A DNA stretch of 36,219 bases from Bacteroidales bacterium (GTDB lineage Bacteria; Bacteroidota; Bacteroidia; Bacteroidales; UBA932): the NCBI GenBank assembly GCA_017962925.1, contig JAGCUK010000001.1, forward strand, positions 1-36,219, written 5' to 3'. This document shows, piece after piece, positions 24,734 through 34,644 of the stretch (its first letter is position 1; every line of letters begins with the position of its first letter). A model generated the notes under the pieces. That model ran no database searches. It saw only the letters and a program-made list of their open reading frames with translations, and was not told the origin of the DNA. The translations under genes were made by a program, and so were the position numbers.

Positions 24734-27700
24734 TTAAAATCTGAAACTTACGCCCGCCATGAAGACGCGGGTAAGAGGATACACATAAGTGCTGCCGTCC
24801 GTGGTTTCGGGGTCGATGCCGTAAGGCGTCAGCGCATTGCGGAAAGTGTAAACATTGTTGGCATTCACATACACCCTCAAAGCCTGCAGGATGTTGTTTC
24901 CGGTGCCGTTGCCAATGTTGAAGGTGTAGCCTACCTCGACATTCTTGAGCTTGATGTGGTCGCTGCTCTTCATCCAGTAGTCGCTCACGAGGTAGTTGTT
25001 GTGGCTGGGCGTGGCGCTGTAGGTGGCCCGGGGGAAGGTAATCTCCTCGCCTGCGAGATATTTCTCTTCGGTCCAGCGCCCGTCGTACTGCCACTTCCAG
25101 GCATTACCCGCATTCTTGAAGAAGGGGATGGTGTAGCCGCTGGGCAGATAGTAGGATCCATCCTTGCTGCCCGTGAAGAGCAGTTTCACGTCGAATCCCT
25201 TGTAGCCCGCGCGCATCTTGATGCTGAAGTGGTAGAGGGCGTAGTTGGGGAAGCCGATGGGGCCCACGTCGTTCTGGTCGATCACGTCATTGCCGTCCAG
25301 GCTCTTGTAGCGGATGTCTCCCAGAGTGGCCTGATTGCCGGTATAGGTATTGAACGGACGTGCATCCAGTTCCGCCTGGGTATTGAAGAGGCCCTCGGAG
25401 GTCAGGCCGTAGCGCTGGCCTATCATGTGGCCGGTCTTGTTCATCCAGGGATAGGGATTCTCTGCCTCGGCCATATACTCGATATGGTTGCGGGAGTAGC
25501 TGATATCTGCGCCCAGCGAGTAGATGAAATCCCCTATCTGGTCGTTCCAGCCAAGCACCAGTTCATATCCTCTGTTGGTGGTGATACCCACGTTTGCCGG
25601 GGGCACATCGCTCTGCGGCACTCCGTAGATTGCGGGGATGATGCCAAGGGTAGTGAGGATGTTGTCGCGGTGCTCGTAGAACCAGTCGAAGTCGATGGAA
25701 AGGCGGCTGCGGAAGTACTTGGTTTCAAGGCCCACGTCGTATTTGCGGGCGCGCTCCCAGGTGATATCCGGATTGCCGAGGCTGCCCTCGACCGCGCCGG
25801 GATAGTAGGCGTTGGGGGATGTGCCGTCGGCATTGCCCAGCCAGTAGCCGCTCTGGTTGAGTTTCCAGGTATTCGGCAGATAGTAATAGCGGCGGCTGGC
25901 GCCCAGCTGGTCGTTACCGACCTCGCCGTAAGAAGCGCGCAGCTTTACGAAACTCACAATGTCGTTCTTGGGGAACCAAGGCTCAAGCGAGGGCACCCAT
26001 CCCGCGGAAATTGCGGGGAAGAGGCCGAAGCGCTTGCCTTCCGCGAACTGCTCGGTGCCGTTGTAACCCACGTTGAACTCCGCCATGTAGCGGTCCGCGT
26101 AGTTATAGGTGATGCGCCCTACGAAGCCCATGATGCCGGAAGGCACGTGGTAGCTGTCGTAAGGCATGGTGTACTTCGAGGCCTTGCCGAGAAGCAGTGC
26201 GGTGAAGTTATGGTTCCCGAAGGTACCCGCCCAATCCAGACCGGCATCCACATAGAGTTTGTTCCAGTTGGAATAGCCCCAGGATTCGAAGGCGCCGGCT
26301 CCGATCGATCCGCCGAAGAAGTCGTATTCCAGAGGATTGTCGGCGTTGCGCTGGATAGAGTAGGAAGGCAGCGACGGGGTGTATTTCACATAGCGGTTGT
26401 AATTGTCTTGATAAGACACCGTGGCGTGCGCCTTGAGAGCGGGCAGCAGCCAGTCGCAGTCGTGGGTGAGGCGGATGGTGTTGTCCAGCAGGCTGTTATA
26501 GACCGTGGCAGTACCGCTCATCAGAAGGTTGTAGAGAGCGTTCTGGAAGCCGATGTTACTGTTGGTCTTGGCCGCCAGAGGGTTCTGGGGAGAGCCCTGG
26601 ATGCCAGAGAAGCCGCTGATCAGGTGGCCGTCCACTATGCCCGGGCTGATGAAGGGGTTGCAGTCATAAATGTACTGCATTATTATCTTGTAGCGGGCTT
26701 CCAGATCGTAGGCGTCCGCTCCGTTGCCGGGACCTGTCATCTCTCCGAACTGTCCGGCAGTATTCACCGTGAGAGTGGTGCGCGGAGTGATGTGGATATC
26801 GAAGTTCGAACGGAAATTGTAGCGGTTGAAGAGCGATCCCGTGTTGGCGCCGTAGTATTCCACTGTACGGGAGATACCCTCCTGACGGAAGTAGCCGAAG
26901 GATACGAAGTACTTGACCTTGTCGGTGCCGCCGCTCACATTCAGGTTAGCCTGATACTGCGGAGCCACCCCGTTGAACATCTCCTTATAGAGGTTATGAT
27001 CGGCATAGTAAAGCGCGGGGGTATTCTTCAGCTGCTCCTTCTGGGCATCGGTCAGCTCGGTCATCGCATCCACCTCCTGCGGAGTGAAGTCCCGGTTGTT
27101 CTTGAACTTCCAGAGGTCGTAGTCGTCGTAGATATAGGCGGAGAGGCCTTCGTTGCCTGCGTATCCTCTCTGTTCGTTGCGGATTGCCTCATTGCGGAAG
27201 AGGGCATATTCATAGGCGGTGGTGCCTTCCTGCAGCAGGGTGGCGGAGGTGAGTCCGTAGTTGCCGGAGAAGTTGATGACGGGCTTGCCCACCGAGCCGC
27301 GCTTGGTGGTGACGATGATGACGCCGTTGGCTCCGCGCACGCCATAGACCGCGGTGGAGGATGCATCTTTCAGGATGCTGATACCCTGGATCTCGTTGGC
27401 ATCCATTGCATTGAACTCCTCATACGCCTGCTCACTGGCCTGCTCTACTCCATCGATGATGATGAGAGGAGTGGCGTTGCCGTAGGTGGAGATGCCTCGG
27501 ATGTGGATGTCGGCGGCGTTGCGTCCCGGTTCACCGGAAGTCTGGAGGCCCGCCACACCGGGGGTATTACCTATCAGCGCGTTGGCGATGTTCGACACCG
27601 GCGTTGCCAGGATGTCGCTGCCGCCCACCGAGCTGATGGCGCCGGTAACGTTCACCTTTTTCTGAGTGGCAAATGCGGTCACGACAACCTCGTCCATCAG

Positions 27701-28018
27701 GTTCACGTCCGGCTCGAGCACAATGTTGAGCACAGCCTGAGACGGGCCGATACGGAAGGTCTTGGTAAGGTATCCGATGAAGGATGCTTCCAAGTTCACT
27801 TCTCCGGCCGGCACCTGGATGGAATACTTGCCGTCGATGTCCGTCACCGCTCCTCTTGTGGTTCCCTGCAGCAGCACGGCGGCCCCCATCAGCGGTTCTC
27901 CCGCCTCATCGGCAACCTTTCCGTGCACCGTCCTGGTATTCTGGGCCACTGCAGGGAGCATCGCGCTCAACAGCAGGGCCAGAGCTAGGGCAAGGGTGGA
28001 TTTGAGTGTTACGGTCAT
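24734..28018 (-). CDS. SusC-like TonB-dependent oligosaccharide channel (first pair)
   Basis: Outer-membrane importer of 1094 aa with the full standard layout. A signal peptide ends at AVAQ (about residue 26). A carboxypeptidase-regulatory-like domain covers about 28-103 (VHGKVADEAGEPLMGAAVLL, GKYSI). The TonB box DEVVVT is at 109-114. The plug follows with IHIRGISTYG, PLIIIDGVEQ, ISILKDASSTAVYGVRGANG and VIIVTTKRG. The barrel contains FVKLRASYGEVGNDQLG, DIRYKSLDGNDVIDQNDV and ends FMAGVSFRF with the terminal Phe used by the BAM insertion machinery. It follows the GH26 gene by 12 nt. Confidence 0.96.
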   Translation of the reverse strand: MTVTLKSTLALALALLLSAMLPAVAQNTRTVHGKVADEAGEPLMGAAVLLQGTTRGAVTDIDGKYSIQVPAGEVNLEASFIGYLTKTFRIGPSQAVLNIVLEPDVNLMDEVVVTAFATQKKVNVTGAISSVGGSDILATPVSNIANALIGNTPGVAGLQTSGEPGRNAADIHIRGISTYGNATPLIIIDGVEQASEQAYEEFNAMDANEIQGISILKDASSTAVYGVRGANGVIIVTTKRGSVGKPVINFSGNYGLTSATLLQEGTTAYEYALFRNEAIRNEQRGYAGNEGLSAYIYDDYDLWKFKNNRDFTPQEVDAMTELTDAQKEQLKNTPALYYADHNLYKEMFNGVAPQYQANLNVSGGTDKVKYFVSFGYFRQEGISRTVEYYGANTGSLFNRYNFRSNFDIHITPRTTLTVNTAGQFGEMTGPGNGADAYDLEARYKIIMQYIYDCNPFISPGIVDGHLISGFSGIQGSPQNPLAAKTNSNIGFQNALYNLLMSGTATVYNSLLDNTIRLTHDCDWLLPALKAHATVSYQDNYNRYVKYTPSLPSYSIQRNADNPLEYDFFGGSIGAGAFESWGYSNWNKLYVDAGLDWAGTFGNHNFTALLLGKASKYTMPYDSYHVPSGIMGFVGRITYNYADRYMAEFNVGYNGTEQFAEGKRFGLFPAISAGWVPSLEPWFPKNDIVSFVKLRASYGEVGNDQLGASRRYYYLPNTWKLNQSGYWLGNADGTSPNAYYPGAVEGSLGNPDITWERARKYDVGLETKYFRSRLSIDFDWFYEHRDNILTTLGIIPAIYGVPQSDVPPANVGITTNRGYELVLGWNDQIGDFIYSLGADISYSRNHIEYMAEAENPYPWMNKTGHMIGQRYGLTSEGLFNTQAELDARPFNTYTGNQATLGDIRYKSLDGNDVIDQNDVGPIGFPNYALYHFSIKMRAGYKGFDVKLLFTGSKDGSYYLPSGYTIPFFKNAGNAWKWQYDGRWTEEKYLAGEEITFPRATYSATPSHNNYLVSDYWMKSSDHIKLKNVEVGYTFNIGNGTGNNILQALRVYVNANNVYTFRNALTPYGIDPETTDGSTYVYPLTRVFMAGVSFRF

Positions 28019-28030
28019 ATCTTGATTCGT

Positions 28031-29479
28031 TTATTTTACTTCATATCCTGCCGGCATGGCGTACATGTCCGGGAGGTCTTTGCTGAAAAGGATACGGTCC
28101 AGGGCGTACATCTTGCGGAAATCCTTTTCGGAGGAATGTCCGGGATAGACGCTGAAATAATGTTTGTCGGTTTCGTCGTTACCCACATATTTGTTGCGCC
28201 ACATGGTCACCATCGAGATGCGGCGGCCTTCGGTCGGGTTCACCACGAAGCGCGTCCAGTAGTCGGACTGGGTGAATCCTTCCAGGCCGTCTTCCGTCAC
28301 CCCGCAAGGCTTACGCTTGGCGGCGGAAACTGCCTCCAGGGCCTTCAGGTTGGAGGCAAATGCCTGATTGTTGGAGCCGTGGTAGCAGTCCATCCCTATG
28401 AAATCCACCCATTCGTCCCCCGGCCAGCGGTAGCGGATGCGCTCCTGAGGATTGGTATAGATGCCGTCCATCTGGGGAGAGATGGCATAGAGAAGATTGT
28501 GCACCCCCTTGACATCGCGAAGATACTGTATGGTCAGTTTCCACATCTCCGTAAACTCGCTCGCAGTGGTGCAGGAAGAGCCCCACCAGGACCATTCCTG
28601 GGTGTGCTCGTGGTACATCCTGAAGATGACGGGCACAAGTTTGCCCTTGGAATCTTTCAGATTGTTGGCAAAGTCGGCGAGGCGGTCGAGCCAGGTGATA
28701 TACTTGTTGCGGGTAGCGGAGCCTTCGGTCAGGAGTTCCTTCACCACTTCGTTGGAAGAGTTGTCCCAGGAGTCCTTGCCGGTCTTTGGATTGTTCAGAT
28801 GAGCGCATGCCATGATGACCTCTCCCCTCTCGCGGGCCTCCAGTATCACCCTGCGGCGGATGGCGTTGGATGCATCCTTGTAGCGGTCGTCCATTATTTC
28901 GCCGAAGTCCACGCTGAACACCGCGGGATAGTCCCCGCAGACGGCCTTGGTGTCGGACCCGCCCGCCTCGTTGTACCAGTAACGACCATACCAGAGATCG
29001 TCGTGGTGGCCGAACATCAACCCCTTGTCCGCTATCACCCAGAGGTTGGCAAGGAGGGCCTTGGTCTCTGCGGTGGCGTTCTTATCCACTATCGAAAGCG
29101 CGCCTCCGGCAGAAGCATTGGCTCCCTGCGTCACTGAGACTTCCTTGAAATAGTAGCGGTCATTCACATCCGTGAAACGGATCTTGCAGCTTCTGGGGAA
29201 GATATCGGGGTTGGTTTCCGCACGGAAAAGAGGGCTGGCGGATGATGTATCTCCCGCCTCGCGAACCAGCCAGGAAACATCGATGCCAACTTTGTACTTA
29301 AAATTCGCCTTAACCTCCACTGCGAAGGATCCGCCGTTCCACGGCACCGCAATCTCTTCCTCGGGCACGATCAGCTCGCGCGTATCGTTGTTGTCGGGGG
29401 TCGGTTGGACCTCCTTGCACGAGCGCGCGCACGCGAGAGAAAAGAATGCAACGCAGACTATGAACAGCAGACGACGCAT
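28031..29479 (-). CDS. BACON-GH26 beta-mannanase, surface lipoprotein
   Basis: Retaining endo-glycanase of family GH26, most likely acting on beta-1,4-mannan. 482 aa: lipoprotein signal with lipid Cys17 (FFSLAC), a BACON domain at about 35-120 (ELIVPEEEIAVPWNGGSFAV to VSVTQGA), then the GH26 barrel at about 130-470. The acid/base is Glu291 in RMYHEHTQEWSWWG and the nucleophile is Glu396 in GVTEDGLEG. Their 105-residue spacing fits that in Cellvibrio Man26A. FGHHDDLWYG and FIGMDCYHGSNN are also typical. Some GH26 enzymes act on mixed-linkage glucan or xylan, so mannan is the best guess rather than proven. It is the only glycoside hydrolase in the locus and starts 1 nt after the upstream lipoprotein. 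Confidence 0.92.
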   Translation of the reverse strand: MRRLLFIVCVAFFSLACARSCKEVQPTPDNNDTRELIVPEEEIAVPWNGGSFAVEVKANFKYKVGIDVSWLVREAGDTSSASPLFRAETNPDIFPRSCKIRFTDVNDRYYFKEVSVTQGANASAGGALSIVDKNATAETKALLANLWVIADKGLMFGHHDDLWYGRYWYNEAGGSDTKAVCGDYPAVFSVDFGEIMDDRYKDASNAIRRRVILEARERGEVIMACAHLNNPKTGKDSWDNSSNEVVKELLTEGSATRNKYITWLDRLADFANNLKDSKGKLVPVIFRMYHEHTQEWSWWGSSCTTASEFTEMWKLTIQYLRDVKGVHNLLYAISPQMDGIYTNPQERIRYRWPGDEWVDFIGMDCYHGSNNQAFASNLKALEAVSAAKRKPCGVTEDGLEGFTQSDYWTRFVVNPTEGRRISMVTMWRNKYVGNDETDKHYFSVYPGHSSEKDFRKMYALDRILFSKDLPDMYAMPAGYEVK

Positions 29480-29480
29480 A

Positions 29481-30521
29481 TCAGTTAAGGTACGATGAAT
29501 GATTGTCCAAAGGAGAATCGGAATCCTTCTTGACCAGCCAGACTGTATATCTCACGTTATCCGTGAACCAGCGGGTGTCCGGATAGTTCCAGTCGATAAC
29601 ATTGAAAGGGCCTGCGTGAGCACGTGCAAAGGCCATCGACGGCACGGTCATGCTCACCCCGTCCACACTCTGCTCACCGGCACCTATCAGATATACGATG
29701 TACAGAGGGGTTTCGTAGTTGCTGTCTTCCCAGGAATGCAGGAAGAAGTAATTATCGTTGTTCTTGTGCCAGCGGCTCTTGCCTTCCGGAATGATACGGT
29801 ATTTGCCGTTCATGTCCGTCTTGCCCTCATAGAGATAATTGGCATATTTCCCGTCCGGCCCGGGGGTATTAACCAAGGTGCCGTAGGTTTCGCCCGTGGT
29901 GGCATCCGCCGTTTCAAGACGGAAACTCATCGTATTGTCATCCTCGTCGGTTGGCATATAGTCGGTATCCCAGTGCCACCACTTGTCCATCAAAGTGGAA
30001 CGCACCACCTCGCCGTCCCATCCTCCTACGATGACGAATCCGGATTTAGGGGCGTTGGAAGGATCCAGCAGACCGTTTATGGGAGTGAAACTGTAGCTCC
30101 CTTCCAGCGGGTCCTTGAAGCGGGAATATGTGAGCGTGTAATTGCGGGTTTCCCCGTTGTAGGCCGTCACCACGAAGTTCGTAGTGCCTGTACTCAAGTC
30201 CACGGTGCCGCCCGGGGCGATGCTCGCTTTGGGGCAGAACTCGCTGTCGGGATATTTGAAATCCACCGCCATCACCTTCACTTTGGTGATATCCAGCCCG
30301 GTGGTGATCAGGCTGACCGCCACCGTCCCCACGGAATCATCCCTCCAGTCATCCGAGATGGATGCCGCGCCGATCTGCCCCTCCAGACGTATGTTCACCG
30401 GCGTGCGCTCCCGCAACCATGGATCGGTCAGCGGCTCGGTATTGCGTGGCTCCTCCGTGCATGACGGGGAGAGGAGCACAGCGCACCAGGCCAGCGGTAA
30501 GATTAAACGATTCAATTTCAT
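29481..30521 (-). CDS. PUL-head surface lipoprotein, Ig-like N-domain plus glycan-binding-like C-domain
   Basis: 346 aa with lipoprotein signal and lipid Cys21 (LLSPSC) followed by TEEP, an acidic surface-export type tail. Residues about 30-135 form an Ig-like domain of the DUF5018 kind ending TNFVVTAYNGETRNYTLTYS, common in PUL glycan-binding proteins. Residues 142-331 form an aromatic-rich domain: GFVIVGGWDG, DKWWHWDTDY, GPDGKYANYLYEGKTDMNGK, HSWED, DTRWFTDNVRYTVWLVKK. This domain is homologous by eye to residues 480-672 of the lipoprotein at the other end of the PUL. Position and domains point to a surface glycan-binding protein; ligand binding is inferred. First PUL gene, 23 nt after metG. 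Confidence 0.8.
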   Translation of the reverse strand: MKLNRLILPLAWCAVLLSPSCTEEPRNTEPLTDPWLRERTPVNIRLEGQIGAASISDDWRDDSVGTVAVSLITTGLDITKVKVMAVDFKYPDSEFCPKASIAPGGTVDLSTGTTNFVVTAYNGETRNYTLTYSRFKDPLEGSYSFTPINGLLDPSNAPKSGFVIVGGWDGEVVRSTLMDKWWHWDTDYMPTDEDDNTMSFRLETADATTGETYGTLVNTPGPDGKYANYLYEGKTDMNGKYRIIPEGKSRWHKNNDNYFFLHSWEDSNYETPLYIVYLIGAGEQSVDGVSMTVPSMAFARAHAGPFNVIDWNYPDTRWFTDNVRYTVWLVKKDSDSPLDNHSSYLN

Positions 30522-30544
30522 ATCGTGGTGGTTTTTGTTACTGC

Positions 30545-32683
30545 CTAACCCACTTCGGCACCGTTGGTGACGGTTTCCTGAGGGGTGATGAAACGCATCT
30601 TGCCATCGCCCTGCCTGGCCATCAGGATCATTCCCTTGCTCTCAATGCCCTTGATAACGCGCGGTTTGAGGTTGGCGAGGATGCAGATCTGCTTGCCCAC
30701 CATTTCTTCCGGAGTATAGTATTCGGCAATGCCGGAGACTATCACGCGCTTGTCGATGCCGGTGTCGATGGTGAGTTTGAGGAGTTTGTCGGTCTTGGGC
30801 ACGCGCTCTGCCTCAAGCACGGTCGCAGTGCGGATGTCCATCTTCTCAAAATCCTCGAAGGTACACTCCTCCTTCTGGGGAGCTACCTGCTTTGCAAGCT
30901 CGGCCTTGGCCTCGGCCTCCCTCTGCGCCCGGATCGCTTCCAGACGGTCCAGCTGCTTCTGGATCACGTCATCCTCGATCTTCGCGAACAGCAACTCCGC
31001 CTCGCCTAATTGATGACCTTCCGGCAGGATATCGCTCGCACCCAGCTGGTCCCAGCCAAACGGGAGAGCGTCAGCCGTCGGAGAGGCAATGCAGGTACCG
31101 GCGTCCCCCTGCGGGACACGGACCTGCCCTTTGCCTCTCGCGGAGGGCACGTTGAGCATCTTCCGGAGACGTTCGCAGGCGAACGGAGTGAAGGGTTCGA
31201 AAGCGATGGCAAGATCTGCGCAAAGCTGCAGACACACGTTCAAGATGGTGCCGGTACGCGCCAGATCCGTCTTCGCCAACTTCCACGGCTCACTGTCCGA
31301 AATGTATTTGTTACCGATGCGCGCAATCTGCATCGCATCCTTCAGGGCCTCACGGAAACGATAGTTCTCTATATTCTTCTCCAGACTCTCGCGAAGCGCA
31401 GGAATCTCCGCCAGCGTCTCACGGTCTACATCGGTCAGCTCACCAGCAGCAGGGACCTTGCCATCGAAATACTTGTGAGTCAGCACCACGGCACGATTCA
31501 CGAAGTTGCCAAAAATGGCCACCAGCTCGGAATTGTTGCGGGTCTGGAACTCCTTCCAACTGAAATCGTTATCCTTGGTCTCCGGAGCATTGGCGGTCAG
31601 CACGTAGCGCAACACATCCTCCTTGCCGGGGAAATCCTGCACATATTCATGCGCCCACACGGCCCAGCCGCGGGACGTGGAAATCTTCTCGCCCTCGAGA
31701 TTCAGGAACTCATTGGCAGGCACATTCTCGGGGAGGATGTAGCCGTCGCCGTAAGCCTTGAGCATCGAAGGGAACACTATGCAGTGGAACACGATATTGT
31801 CTTTGCCGATGAAATGCACCAACTTGGTGTCCGGGCTCTTCCACCACTTCTCCCAGTCGTTGGGAAGGAGTTCTATGGTATTGGAGATGTAGCCGATGGG
31901 GGCATCGAACCAAACGTAAAGGACCTTGCCTTTGGCACCCTCCACGGGCACCGGCACACCCCAGTCGAGATCGCGGGTGACGGCACGCGGCTGCAGGCCT
32001 CCATCCAGCCAGCTTTTAACCTGGCCATATACATTGCTGCGCCATTCCTTGTGGCCTTCCAGTATCCACTCGCGCAGCCAGGGTTCATAATCCTGCAGGG
32101 GCAGATACCAATGGGTAGTCTTTTTCTTGATAGGGGCAGCGCCGCTGAGCTTGGAGTGGGGATTGATGAGTTCCTCGGGGCTGAGGGTGGAGCCGCACTT
32201 CTCGCACTGGTCGCCGTAGGCATTCTCGTTGCCGCACTTGGGGCAGGTGCCCACTATGTAGCGGTCCGCGAGGAAGGTCTTGGCTTCGGGGTCGTAGTAC
32301 TGCTCGCTCTCCTGGGTAACGAACTTTCCCTCGTCGTAGAGCTTGCGGAAGAACTGCGAGGCATTTTTCTCGTGAATCTTGGACGACGTACGGCCATAGA
32401 TATCGAAATGTATGCCCAGCGACTCGAAACTCTCGGCAATAATCTTATGGTATTTATCCACTATGTCCTGCGGGCTGCAACCCTGCTGGCGGGCCTTGAT
32501 GGTGATGGGCACGCCGTGCTCATCGGAGCCGCATACATACAACACTTCTTTTCCGCGCAGGCGGAGATATCTCACATAGATGTCTGCGGGCACATATACA
32601 CCGGCCAGGTGCCCGATATGCACCGGTCCGTTTGCATAAGGCAATGCGCATGTTACCAGAGTCCTTTTAAACTTCTTTTCCAT
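30545..32683 (-). CDS. metG: Methionyl-tRNA synthetase
   Basis: Charges tRNA-Met. From ATG at 32683 the product is 712 aa ([20 protein letters not shown]). Class I signature HIGHLAG, knob region with zinc-binding [23 protein letters not shown]-type loop [12 protein letters not shown], anticodon-binding helices, and a C-terminal dimerisation/tRNA-binding domain (about 605-712: [38 protein letters not shown]). A TTG three codons upstream would overlap the dnaG stop by 4 nt and is an alternative start. The first gene of the PUL follows 23 nt after the stop. Confidence 0.96.
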   Translation of the reverse strand: MEKKFKRTLVTCALPYANGPVHIGHLAGVYVPADIYVRYLRLRGKEVLYVCGSDEHGVPITIKARQQGCSPQDIVDKYHKIIAESFESLGIHFDIYGRTSSKIHEKNASQFFRKLYDEGKFVTQESEQYYDPEAKTFLADRYIVGTCPKCGNENAYGDQCEKCGSTLSPEELINPHSKLSGAAPIKKKTTHWYLPLQDYEPWLREWILEGHKEWRSNVYGQVKSWLDGGLQPRAVTRDLDWGVPVPVEGAKGKVLYVWFDAPIGYISNTIELLPNDWEKWWKSPDTKLVHFIGKDNIVFHCIVFPSMLKAYGDGYILPENVPANEFLNLEGEKISTSRGWAVWAHEYVQDFPGKEDVLRYVLTANAPETKDNDFSWKEFQTRNNSELVAIFGNFVNRAVVLTHKYFDGKVPAAGELTDVDRETLAEIPALRESLEKNIENYRFREALKDAMQIARIGNKYISDSEPWKLAKTDLARTGTILNVCLQLCADLAIAFEPFTPFACERLRKMLNVPSARGKGQVRVPQGDAGTCIASPTADALPFGWDQLGASDILPEGHQLGEAELLFAKIEDDVIQKQLDRLEAIRAQREAEAKAELAKQVAPQKEECTFEDFEKMDIRTATVLEAERVPKTDKLLKLTIDTGIDKRVIVSGIAEYYTPEEMVGKQICILANLKPRVIKGIESKGMILMARQGDGKMRFITPQETVTNGAEVG

Positions 32684-32688
32684 TATAA

Positions 32689-34644
32689 TCAATCTTCTTT
32701 TTTCAATGCTTCTTTCAATGCTTTCTGCCGTTTCTGAAGGTTTGTCATCTCCTTCATCATGGCAAGTTGCTCATCCGCCGGCACAGAATTCATGGTGCGG
32801 CGGATAGTATCCAGACGCCACTGAATGCGGCGTTCGGCAAGCGTCAGCATGGCTTTGGGCACATAACTGACCAGCCAGGACTGCTCGTTGGTAAGGGAAC
32901 TTACCAGGCGTTTTACGGAGAGCTGATATTTCCGAGTGGAGAAGTCTCCGGCAATCTCCGCGAGCACCCGGTCGGGAGAATCCAGCAGGGTGCGGATGAT
33001 TTCGTCCTGCCCCTTTCCCTCGTAGTAGAGTTCCAGATAAGCGTCATAGACGCGGCGGTAACCTTCGTTCGCAAGGGGCTGGCGGGTAGATTCGATGGTT
33101 GCGGAGATGAAATCTGCCACCGTATCGACCGTTTCGGGGTCGTAGTACGGGGAGTCGGTGGCGAAGTGGAGTTCTTCGTTGCCGTATTGAAGGAGGAACG
33201 ACAGTATATCCTCTTCCACCGCAGCCATAATCTTGACTTCCGGCACATATTTGTCCGTGGGTACGGCAATGGCGACTTCCTCGGCGTCGCTTTGCGACCC
33301 TGTATAGGAAGATGCTCCGGAGGACTCGCGGCGCTCATCCTCCAGAAGTTTATCGCGGGTACGCTTGACGCGGGTGAAGATAACTTCGGGGGCGACGTCG
33401 AACTTCTCAGCAGCGGCGTTCACATAGACGGAACGTTTCACGGCATCCGGGATGCGCGCGATGGTATCCGCGATGTCATTCACGAAGTTGGCCTTCTTCA
33501 GAGGGTTGCCGGCAGCCTCGCCCAGCAGTATATCGCTCTTGAAATCCAGGAAATCCTTCGCGTTATCCTCGATATATTTCTGCACCTCCTCCAACGAACG
33601 GCCGCGGCTGAATGAATCCGGATCTTCCCCGTCGGGGAGTAGCACCACGCGCACGTTAAGGCCCTCGTAGAGAATCAGGTCTATATCTTTCAGGGATGCG
33701 TGTATGCCGGCGCTGTCGCCGTCGTTCATCAGGAGGATATTCTCGGTGAACTTGCGGATGAGGCGCACCTGCGGCACCGTAAGCGCAGTTCCGCATGGCG
33801 CCACCACGTTGTGGATGCCCAATTGCTGCAGCATCACGTAGTCTATGTTCCCCTCGACGATTATACATTCGTTCTTTCGGGAGATATCCTGCTTGGCGTA
33901 GTAGATACCGAAGAGTATGTTGCTCTTCCGGTAGATCTCGGTATCGGGCGAGTTGACGTATTTTGCGGGATTGTCGGCCTTGAGGGTGCGGCCGCTGAAG
34001 GCGATGGTGCGCCCGCTCACAGACTGGATCGGGAACATCACCCGCTCGCGGAACTTATCCGCCAGGGAGCCATCCTCGCGCTTGACCACCAGACCGGCGT
34101 CAATCAGGTACTCATCCTTATATCCTGCCTTGCGGGCGGCTTGCAGCAGATCATCCTTCCCCGAAGGAGCCCATCCCAGCCCAAACTTGGCAATGGTTTC
34201 ATCTTCCAGACGGCGGGAATGGTAGTAGGCCAGGCCCACATCCTTTCCTTCGCCTGCATTCAGCTGCTCCGCGAAGAACTTCTGCGCGAACTCGCTCACC
34301 AGCAGAAGACTCTCGCTGCGCTGGCGGCTGGCAAGTTCTTCGGGGCTTTCCTCCTCTTCCACCACCTCTATATTATAGCGCTTCGCGATATAACGCAGGG
34401 CCTCCACGTAGGAACTGTGTTCATGCTCCATCAGGAAACCCACGGCCGAGCCGGATTTGCCACAGCCGAAGCACTTGTAGATACCCTTTGAAGGAGATAC
34501 GTAGAACGACGGGGTCTTCTCCTGATGGAACGGGCAGCAGGCCACATAGTTGGCCCCGCGGCGCTTCAGCGTCACGAAATCTCCCACTATGTCCTCTATC
34601 CGTGCAGTATTCAGGATAAGGTCTACTGTATCTTTAGGTATCAT
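32689..34644 (-). CDS. dnaG: DNA primase
   Basis: Makes RNA primers at the replication fork. 651 aa: the CHC2 zinc finger uses Cys37, His40, Cys58 and Cys61 ([18 protein letters not shown]). The catalytic core has [11 protein letters not shown], and the TOPRIM part has [14 protein letters not shown] and [13 protein letters not shown]. The C-terminal about 180 residues should bind DnaB helicase. Length is normal for Bacteroidota. The ATG overlaps the recQ stop by 4 nt, and metG begins 5 nt after dnaG, so the three form one operon. Confidence 0.97.
   Translation of the reverse strand: MIPKDTVDLILNTARIEDIVGDFVTLKRRGANYVACCPFHQEKTPSFYVSPSKGIYKCFGCGKSGSAVGFLMEHEHSSYVEALRYIAKRYNIEVVEEEESPEELASRQRSESLLLVSEFAQKFFAEQLNAGEGKDVGLAYYHSRRLEDETIAKFGLGWAPSGKDDLLQAARKAGYKDEYLIDAGLVVKREDGSLADKFRERVMFPIQSVSGRTIAFSGRTLKADNPAKYVNSPDTEIYRKSNILFGIYYAKQDISRKNECIIVEGNIDYVMLQQLGIHNVVAPCGTALTVPQVRLIRKFTENILLMNDGDSAGIHASLKDIDLILYEGLNVRVVLLPDGEDPDSFSRGRSLEEVQKYIEDNAKDFLDFKSDILLGEAAGNPLKKANFVNDIADTIARIPDAVKRSVYVNAAAEKFDVAPEVIFTRVKRTRDKLLEDERRESSGASSYTGSQSDAEEVAIAVPTDKYVPEVKIMAAVEEDILSFLLQYGNEELHFATDSPYYDPETVDTVADFISATIESTRQPLANEGYRRVYDAYLELYYEGKGQDEIIRTLLDSPDRVLAEIAGDFSTRKYQLSVKRLVSSLTNEQSWLVSYVPKAMLTLAERRIQWRLDTIRRTMNSVPADEQLAMMKEMTNLQKRQKALKEALKKED

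Noticed and set aside
23549-27988. A 1479-codon open frame on the plus strand, opposite susC and susD
   Set aside because: It lies antisense to two clearly recognisable genes; such long antisense frames follow from GC-rich codon use. The product has no recognisable domain.
22895-28018. Recent duplication of the susC-susD pair
   Set aside because: The two SusC proteins differ in domain content and the SusD proteins match only at family motifs, so the pairs are old paralogues and not a fresh tandem repeat.
16398-30521. PUL as an integrated mobile element
   Set aside because: No integrase, relaxase, tRNA site, terminal repeats or clear base-composition shift was seen at either edge.
32684-32692. 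metG start at the upstream TTG
   Set aside because: It would create a 4-nt overlap with dnaG, but the ATG three codons later starts directly at the conserved [11 protein letters not shown]. Left as an alternative.
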